From positions 221,933 through 285,932 of the forward strand of contig NZ_JAFCKP010000008.1 of assembly GCF_018130245.1 (NCBI RefSeq): DNA of 64,000 bases, written 5' to 3'. The translations under genes and the position numbers were made by a program. The stretch's first letter is position 1; the number at the start of each line of letters is the position of its first letter. The DNA is from Bradyrhizobium sp. SZCCT0231. GTDB taxonomy: Bacteria; Pseudomonadota; Alphaproteobacteria; Rhizobiales; Xanthobacteraceae. The notes below the pieces were generated by a model. The model was given only the letters and a program-made list of their open reading frames with translations. It was not told the origin of the DNA and did not search any database. Of this stretch, positions 8,703 through 14,621 are shown piece by piece.

Positions 8703-8869
8703 TGACGTCCGGGCTGATCTTCGCGGAAGAGACCATCAAGCTGCATGGCACTTCCGCGCGTAAGAGCCGGAGACGCTTCGCGTCTATAACGCCTGACCGC
8801 CGCGCGCCGCACCGCCGGATCGCCGACCTCGACGATCAGATGACCATTCGAATCAAACCTGGAGAATGA
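8699..8869 (+). CDS. Candidate 56-residue protein linking opgC-like gene and redox cluster
   Basis: The ATG overlaps the stop of the OpgC-type gene (ATGA), and the frame's own TGA overlaps an ATG (again ATGA) at the start of the Met-rich protein gene. The product begins MMTSGLIFAEETIKLHG and is basic (SARKSRRRFAS), without signal or membrane segment. The double overlap looks like translational coupling, but the sequence resembles no family and it may be a chance frame. Confidence 0.3.
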   Translation: MMTSGLIFAEETIKLHGTSARKSRRRFASITPDRRAPHRRIADLDDQMTIRIKPGE

Positions 8870-8871
8870 AC

Positions 8872-9588
8872 ATGAACCGTTCGAGAAATGTCGTCATGAG
8901 CGCAGCCGTCTTCGCCGTGCTCGTCCTGGGGCCCGTCGGGCTGTCGCCGGCATATGCCGCCGGTCCTGCCCAGATCGCGATGATGGACGACGACAAGATG
9001 TCGAAGATGCCGGATCCCGCGGATTCCGGCAGCAAGATGAACATGGGCCAACCAGCAGGGCAATCTCAAAGCATGGGCGGCGGCCGGATGAACGACGACA
9101 AGATGAAGATGTCGCCGCAAGGCCAGATGCGGGACTGCCAGGGTGCCGGCTGCCAGGACAACTCCGGCATGATGCCGATGATGCCGATGATGCAAATGAT
9201 GGAGAAGATGATGCGCGGCCAGATGAGTTCATCCGGCGGCAGTGGCGCGATGAGCGGTCCGTCGGATGTGACCGAGCGGCTCGAAGGGCGGATCGCTTTT
9301 CTGAAGGCGGAGCTGCAGATCAGCGACAAGCAGAGTGCGGAATGGAACGGCGTCGCGGACGCCTTGCGGTCGAGCCGGCAGCACCTCCTGGAAGCGCGCA
9401 AGATGCTCGTCATGGATGACAGGCTCGGCAGTGCCGACCGTCTGGAGCACTACGAGCGGCATTTGTCCGAGCGTCTGGAGGCGATCAAATCGGCTCGCCT
9501 GGCCTTCACGCGGCTCTACGCCTCGCTGAACGAAAGTCAGAAGCAGACCGCGGATACGATCCTGCTGCCTCTGATCGCATCGTTCTGA
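8872..9588 (+). CDS. Met-rich periplasmic Spy/CpxP-like protein
   Basis: A 238-residue exported protein with a signal peptide ending at about AYAA (residue 30). Residues 35-110 are packed with methionine, including the run MMPMMPMMQMMEKMM, a pattern typical of Cu(I)/Ag(I)-binding periplasmic proteins. The C-terminal 110 residues are helical with LKAELQISDKQSAEWN and a late LNESQKQ, like the LTxxQ repeats of Spy/CpxP proteins. GGAG lies 7 bases before this ATG; an ATG 6 bases upstream is possible. It precedes the reductase fusion by 22 bp, so they are very likely cotranscribed. Metal binding is inference. Confidence 0.8.
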   Translation: MNRSRNVVMSAAVFAVLVLGPVGLSPAYAAGPAQIAMMDDDKMSKMPDPADSGSKMNMGQPAGQSQSMGGGRMNDDKMKMSPQGQMRDCQGAGCQDNSGMMPMMPMMQMMEKMMRGQMSSSGGSGAMSGPSDVTERLEGRIAFLKAELQISDKQSAEWNGVADALRSSRQHLLEARKMLVMDDRLGSADRLEHYERHLSERLEAIKSARLAFTRLYASLNESQKQTADTILLPLIASF

Positions 9589-9610
9589 CCCCCGACGCGA
9601 ATGCAAGACC

Positions 9611-11599
9611 ATGTTCGGTCCGTCCCTTCGATGTCGCTCCGGCCTGCTTGCGCTTGGCATCCTGGCGAGCCAGCTCGTCGCGATGGCCGCGTCGGCGTCT
9701 GAGGTCGGACGCGGCGTAACGCATGCGGGCGGGCAGTTCGCCCATCGCTGGCGGGTAGCGGAGACAGAGGGCGATCACGCGGCGCACCATCCCGCCGGAG
9801 CCGGCGGCGAGGCGAGGCCGAAGCCCGAGGGATCGGCAGGTCCGAGCGACGGTCATGCGGCGGGCGAGTCGCCCGGCGCTGCCAGCGCCGGAATGATGGG
9901 CGGAATGGACGGCATGATGGGCCGGCCGCGCAGGGCGTTCTATCCAGCATTGATGGACATGCCGGCGCTGTCCGCCGAGCAGAGGAGCAGCCTGGAGGGA
10001 CAGGCGCGGGCGCGGATCAGCGCTGAGGCCGATCGCCTGGCGGGTGCTGGAATGGACCTGCGGCACGCTATCGCCGGCGGCGACATCGTTGCCGCGGATC
10101 AGGCCTCGCGCCGGCTTCGCGAGTCCCTGAACGCGGTCCAGAGCGGCGTGGTCGCACTGCGTTCGCTTCACGAAGGCAAGCCGCCGCAGCAGATCGCGCA
10201 GGCCTGGTTCAGGTCGCAAATGAACCTGCTGCCTGCCCGAAGCACCATGGATGTAGATGACGGCGCGACCGGAATCTCCTGGTTTCACGTCGCCACCATG
10301 GCGCTGCTGGCGCTGTTCTCAGTGGGGATGCTCGCCGTCTACGTCGCGCGCATGCGCCGGGCGAACGCGCTCGTCGACCGGCTGACGCGCGTGGCAGTCG
10401 CTCCGGCTGTGGTCACGCCACTTGTAACCACGCCAGCTGCCGGCCCGTCGAACGACAGCGGCGGTACGACAGCTTCGCGGGGCACAGACCGCCGACCGCA
10501 GCACGGCGCGGCGAGCGGCCCTTGGAAAGGCAAGCTGAGGGTCTGCGCGATCTATCAGGAGACGCCTGATGTGAAGACTTTCCGTCTGCAGGCGGCGGAG
10601 GGTGGTGCGATTCCGTTTACGTTCCTGCCCGGGCAGTTCCTGACCTATGCCATCGAGATTGACGGACAGACGGTCAGGCGCTCCTACACGATCGCCTCGT
10701 CCGCCGCCCAGACCGCCTATGTCGAGACCACGATCAAGCGCCAAGAAGGCGGGTTGCTGTCCGACTACATGCATGGCCAGCTGAAGGAGGGGGACCTCGT
10801 CGAGGTCACAGGCCCGTCCGGCGCCTTTACGTTCACGGGCACGGAGGCCGACAGCGTCGTCCTGATTGGTGGCGGCGTCGGCATCACGCCGCTGATGGCG
10901 GCGATCCGCTACCTCTCGGACATCGCATGGCCCGGCCAGATCTACCTCGTCTACGGCGCGCAGACGACCGAGCAATTCATCTTCCGGGACGAATTGGAAT
11001 ATCTCCAGCGCAGGATGAACAATCTGCACGTCGCGGCCACGATGATGCGGGCCGCAGGCACGTCCTGGATGGGGCGCGAGGGGCAGATCACGGCCGAATT
11101 CCTGACGCAGGCGGTGCCGGATCTTGCGAAGCGGCGCGTTCATCTGTGCGGTCCGCCCGGAATGATGGACGCACTTCGGAAAACCCTGATCGGCCTCGGC
11201 GTGCCGGGCGAGCAGATCAAGACCGAGGCCTTCGGGCCGGCCCGCGGCGCCGTTCCACCGCCCGGCAAGGCCGCCACCGAAGCGCAAATGCCGGAAGGAG
11301 AAGCGGGCAACCGTGGGGCCGCAGCAGTCGGTCCGGCAACGGCGACCATTCGCTTCGACAAATCCGGCAAGGTGGCGGCGCTGCCGCCGGACAAGAGCGT
11401 GCTGGAGGTCGCAGAGAGCGCCGGCGTTGCGATCGACTATTCCTGCAGGGCGGGGGTCTGCGGCGTCTGCAAGACGCATCTGTTGCAGGGGAACGCGACG
11501 ATGGAGGTTCAGGACGCCCTGACCGCAGAGGACAAGGCGAACGGTCTCATCCTGGCCTGCCAGGCGAGATCGGTCGGGGACCTGGTCGTCGAGGCCTGA
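9611..11599 (+). CDS. Membrane-anchored fusion: CpxP-like domain, FAD/NAD(P) reductase and 2Fe-2S ferredoxin
   Basis: A 662-residue multidomain protein. Residues 1-30 are a signal or anchor; about 30-215 form a periplasmic part with His- and Met-rich segments (GDHAAHH, MMGGMDGMMG) and an LSAEQ motif like Spy/CpxP. A membrane span lies at about 223-245, followed by RMRRANAL, so the positive-inside rule puts the rest in the cytoplasm. The reductase (about 305-540) has the FAD motif RRSYTIASS, the nucleotide motif GGGVGITPL and CGPPGMMDAL. The ferredoxin domain has C612-x4-C617-x2-C620 and C650. It should carry electrons from NAD(P)H to a 2Fe-2S centre. The next gene starts 1 base after its stop. 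Confidence 0.85.
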   Translation: MFGPSLRCRSGLLALGILASQLVAMAASASEVGRGVTHAGGQFAHRWRVAETEGDHAAHHPAGAGGEARPKPEGSAGPSDGHAAGESPGAASAGMMGGMDGMMGRPRRAFYPALMDMPALSAEQRSSLEGQARARISAEADRLAGAGMDLRHAIAGGDIVAADQASRRLRESLNAVQSGVVALRSLHEGKPPQQIAQAWFRSQMNLLPARSTMDVDDGATGISWFHVATMALLALFSVGMLAVYVARMRRANALVDRLTRVAVAPAVVTPLVTTPAAGPSNDSGGTTASRGTDRRPQHGAASGPWKGKLRVCAIYQETPDVKTFRLQAAEGGAIPFTFLPGQFLTYAIEIDGQTVRRSYTIASSAAQTAYVETTIKRQEGGLLSDYMHGQLKEGDLVEVTGPSGAFTFTGTEADSVVLIGGGVGITPLMAAIRYLSDIAWPGQIYLVYGAQTTEQFIFRDELEYLQRRMNNLHVAATMMRAAGTSWMGREGQITAEFLTQAVPDLAKRRVHLCGPPGMMDALRKTLIGLGVPGEQIKTEAFGPARGAVPPPGKAATEAQMPEGEAGNRGAAAVGPATATIRFDKSGKVAALPPDKSVLEVAESAGVAIDYSCRAGVCGVCKTHLLQGNATMEVQDALTAEDKANGLILACQARSVGDLVVEA

Positions 11600-11600
11600 C

Positions 11601-12308
11601 ATGATGAACGGGAGAGAGCGCCTGATCGCCGACGCCGTTCTGGCGGCCCTGCTGCTGGTGGTGCCGGCTTTCCTGCTTCATTCCGACAGCCGGTTTGCCG
11701 GAAGCCTGGCCGGCTTCGTCCTCGGCGCGAGTGCGGCCGCGCTGACGATCCTCCTTCTCGCCTATCCCATGACGAAATACAGCACGAGGCTCAAGGCCCT
11801 CGTCACGCGATGCGTGTCGATGCCGACGCTCCTGGCGTTTCACGCCTATGCCGGGATCGTCGCGGCATTCCTCGCGCTGCTGCATACCGGGCACAAGCTC
11901 CAGAGTCCGCTCGGGATCGCCCTGCTGACCAGCATGCTGATCGTCGTCGTCACCGGATTCGTCGGGCGCTATTACCTGCCGCAGACCGCGATGGAGCTGC
12001 GCCAGCAGCAGTCGCATCTGGCGACCTTGAGGTCGGCCTATGAGCATACGGCAGCGGCGACGTCGTCGCCCGATCGGGATCAGCGAGACGGGGCCGGGAT
12101 TCATGCACTGGCGTTGCAGGACTTGCCGCTGCTGCAACTCGTCGATGGCATTTCCGATCTCGAATCGGCCATCGGATCGAACGAGGCGGTCAAGGCGATC
12201 TTCATGCAGTGGATCGGGCTGCATGTCCTGGCGGCGATCGTCATGTACGCGCTGCTCGCGGTGCACGTGGCGACCGAGGTCTATTATGGGCTGCGGTGGC
12301 TCGCGTGA
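11601..12308 (+). CDS. Two-heme b-type cytochrome membrane protein
   Basis: A 235-residue membrane protein with spans near 10-28, 34-55, 75-95, 103-125 and 203-225. Two histidine pairs stand out: H81-x13-H95 in the third span and H208-x13-H222 in the last. H-x13-H is the spacing of the bis-His heme ligands in cytochrome b of bc complexes. A polar loop (about 130-195) lies between. Wedged between the ferredoxin-reductase fusion and the multiheme cytochrome, it is the likely membrane electron relay. I cannot name the family; a ferric-reductase-like or cyt b561-like origin is possible. Confidence 0.78.
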   Translation: MMNGRERLIADAVLAALLLVVPAFLLHSDSRFAGSLAGFVLGASAAALTILLLAYPMTKYSTRLKALVTRCVSMPTLLAFHAYAGIVAAFLALLHTGHKLQSPLGIALLTSMLIVVVTGFVGRYYLPQTAMELRQQQSHLATLRSAYEHTAAATSSPDRDQRDGAGIHALALQDLPLLQLVDGISDLESAIGSNEAVKAIFMQWIGLHVLAAIVMYALLAVHVATEVYYGLRWLA

Positions 12309-13081
12309 CAGTTCGGGGCCTGCTCTACGTCGTGGTCGCGACGCTGGCTGTCGCAAGTGCGGCGGCCGCATCGATTGCCCTGTACCAGGGCAACCCCGCG
12401 ATCGTTCCGGGTTGGACGAGGCTCGTTAGTCCCGGGCCGCTGTCCGCGAAGCATGCATTTCTGTCCGACAGATGTGAGAGCTGCCATACGCCGGTCAAAG
12501 GCGTCGAGGCGGCCGCCTGTATCACTTGTCATGCGCCTTCGGCCGCGGATCTTGCCAAACAATCGACGGCGTTCCACGCCGTGGCGGGTGGCCAGTGTTC
12601 GGGCTGCCATCGCGAGCACGCGGGCGACTTGCGGCCGATCAGGATGAACCATGCGTCGTTGCCGCAAGCCACGATGGCGGCCTCCGGCAAGAAGGTGTTC
12701 GACCGGACCGCGGCCGATCAACTGAGATCCGACCTGACCGAATTTCTCGGTCTGCCAAAGTTCGACCGGCCGGAAGAGGCCGCGCTTGATTGCGCCAACT
12801 GTCACAGCAACCGGGAGCCGCACCGCGGATTGTTTGGACGGGAATGCGCGGATTGCCATGCGCTCGCGTCCTGGAGGATCGCGGGCTTCCTGCATCCTTC
12901 GCCAACCTCGAAGGACTGCGCCCAATGCCATCAGGCGCCGCCGAGCCACTATATGGGCCACTTCATGATGGATCGGACGATCGCAGGACAGGAGCACGCA
13001 TCGGTCGATCAATGCTTTCTGTGCCACATGACGGACTCGTTCAACGACATCAAGAGCGTCGGCTGGATGAAGCACCATTGA
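12305..13081 (+). CDS. Heptaheme c-type cytochrome, membrane-anchored
   Basis: A 258-residue protein starting with GTG that overlaps the stop of the cytochrome b gene (GTGA). One N-terminal hydrophobic segment (about 5-26) is an anchor or signal. Seven CxxCH heme-attachment motifs are at 57-61, 72-76, 98-102, 163-167, 181-185, 205-209 and 237-241, with many extra His residues as possible distal ligands. The layout resembles the cytochrome c3/class III group of multiheme proteins. It would accept electrons from the b-type cytochrome and pass them to a periplasmic acceptor. The true acceptor is unknown. Confidence 0.88.
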   Translation: MTVRGLLYVVVATLAVASAAAASIALYQGNPAIVPGWTRLVSPGPLSAKHAFLSDRCESCHTPVKGVEAAACITCHAPSAADLAKQSTAFHAVAGGQCSGCHREHAGDLRPIRMNHASLPQATMAASGKKVFDRTAADQLRSDLTEFLGLPKFDRPEEAALDCANCHSNREPHRGLFGRECADCHALASWRIAGFLHPSPTSKDCAQCHQAPPSHYMGHFMMDRTIAGQEHASVDQCFLCHMTDSFNDIKSVGWMKHH

Positions 13082-13301
13082 CCGGCAAGGGCGACGCTTG
13101 CGAGCCTCCGACATTACAGGGCCGGCGAAAAATATTCATGATCTGTTTTGCAATTGGGCCGCCGACGGCCGATGCCCTTGCCGAAGCCAAAAGATTCCGC
13201 GGGACGAATGTGGCGTCTGTCCTGCATGGCTGGCTCGTCGTTTTCTATTGGCCGGCGGTACAACCAGAGTTATATTTTTCAGGGCAAGTAGCGGTGCAGG
13301 A

Positions 13302-13697
13302 ATGATTGGCTCGACAAAGCCAAGGCGAAGGTGGTGGGGATGGCTTGTCGCCATGACCTATCTGCTTGCGTCGATGACGCCGTCTCTTGCGATTTCGATC
13401 TCCCCCCTCACGTCGATACCGTGCGAGCAGCCCACGCATGCGCACGATCGAATCAATGCCGGATCGGCGGTGCATTTGCACGAGGTTGCGATGGACGGAG
13501 ATTGTGACAACGACCAGGACGAGCCCGGCGATCGGCACGCGGCCTGCTGCGGCTCGGTGCTGTGCTTCAGCGCCGTGCCGCCCCAAGCTCCCGGGATCGC
13601 GAAGTTCGTGTCCCCGCACTCGCGCTGCGAAGCGCAGCCGGACGTGATCGGCGACGAAGGCACGTTCCGCCGCCACTATCGGCCCCCCATCGCCTGA
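13302..13697 (+). CDS. Secreted His/Cys-containing small protein
   Basis: A 131-residue protein with a basic N-terminus and hydrophobic signal (RRRWWGWLVAMTYLLASM, cleavage after about residue 31). The mature part has PCEQPTHAHD, HLHEVAMDGDCDNDQDE and HAACCGSVLCF, giving scattered His, Cys and acidic residues typical of small metal-related exported proteins next to copper genes. GCAGGA stands close to the ATG. It follows the heptaheme cytochrome by 220 bp on the same strand. No firm family; the metal link is inferred from composition and context. Confidence 0.6.
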   Translation: MIGSTKPRRRWWGWLVAMTYLLASMTPSLAISISPLTSIPCEQPTHAHDRINAGSAVHLHEVAMDGDCDNDQDEPGDRHAACCGSVLCFSAVPPQAPGIAKFVSPHSRCEAQPDVIGDEGTFRRHYRPPIA

Positions 13698-14009
13698 GAT
13701 AGCTCCCGAAGACCGTACTGCGTCGCTCCAGGTCCGAGCGCGGATCGACACGTCTGTGACGGGTGCCATACCCGGCGGATGATGGCGATGCGCGAGGCAC
13801 TCGCGTGACGCTGCGCGTCGAGCGGAAGAACGTCGACAGGGCGATCATTGGCTCGCGGCAAGGCGAGGTCGCCGGGCGAGCACCACAGCGACGATCTCTC
13901 ACGACTCTCATACGGGAGCTGCTGCCTCCGCGGATCGCGTCCGCGCGCGATCCGACGAATTTCGCTGCAACGAAGCGATCTGCCGAATGGCATGCAAGGA
14001 CGATAGGTC
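13698..14009. other. Intergenic region upstream of the ECF sigma factor
   Basis: About 310 bp without a convincing gene. Several open frames cross it on both strands, but none has a ribosome binding site or recognisable product. The sigma-factor promoter is expected here; I could not identify a -35/-10 pair with confidence. Confidence 0.35.
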
Positions 14010-14621
14010 ATGAAATCGCCGAACGAGGGTCTGCCGGTACAGGCAGCGGATTCCCTGGACGTGCAGGACACGGTCGTTCGTGCCGCGCTCGTCGGCAGCT
14101 ACGATCGCCTGCGCAGCTATCTGCAGCGACGCTTTGCCGGTCGGGCCGAAGCGGAAGAGGTGCTCCAGGCATTCATGTTGCGCGCACTGGAGCGGTCCGG
14201 CGACATTCGCGATGCGGACTCGGTTCGAGGCTGGCTGAGCAGGGTTCTGGCGACGACCATCGCCGACTTCCACCGCCAGGCATCAAGGAGCAGGGCCCGG
14301 GAGATGCCGTTCCCGCATGAGCTCAACGATCGTCTGGCGGCCGAGCAGGACGCCGCGACGAATGCCGCGGTCTGCGAGTGTCTCCATGTCCATCTGTCCC
14401 TGCTGAAGCCGGAGCATGCCGAAGTCATCAGAAGGGTCGATCTCGGCGGCGAGCCCCGGGAGCTGGTTGCCGCTGACCTTGGCGTGACCGTGAACAACCT
14501 GACCGTTAGGCTTCACCGCGCACGACAAGCGCTGAAGGAGCGCCTCGAGCAGACCTGCGTTGTCTGCCTGGAGGAAAGCTTCTGGGAATGCCGTTGCGCC
14601 GACAACCGGGGTCCGACCTAG
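14010..14621 (+). CDS. ECF sigma factor with C-terminal cysteine cluster
   Basis: A 203-residue extracytoplasmic-function sigma factor. Region 2 is about residues 28-95 (YDRLRSYLQRRFAGRAEAEEVLQ), region 4 about 125-180 with the helix-turn-helix LVAADLGVTVNNLTVRLHRARQAL. After region 4 comes C183-x2-C186-x7-C194-x-C196. Such cysteine-rich tails are known in CorE-type factors of Myxococcus, where metal binding to the tail switches the sigma factor on without an anti-sigma protein. No anti-sigma gene is adjacent: the next gene runs in the opposite direction and overlaps the end of this one by 4 bases. A role in controlling the upstream redox cluster is inference. Confidence 0.85.
   Translation: MKSPNEGLPVQAADSLDVQDTVVRAALVGSYDRLRSYLQRRFAGRAEAEEVLQAFMLRALERSGDIRDADSVRGWLSRVLATTIADFHRQASRSRAREMPFPHELNDRLAAEQDAATNAAVCECLHVHLSLLKPEHAEVIRRVDLGGEPRELVAADLGVTVNNLTVRLHRARQALKERLEQTCVVCLEESFWECRCADNRGPT

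Noticed and set aside
13763-14320. 185-codon frame before and into the ECF sigma gene
   Set aside because: It overlaps region 2 of the sigma factor in another frame, has no start signal and no domain.
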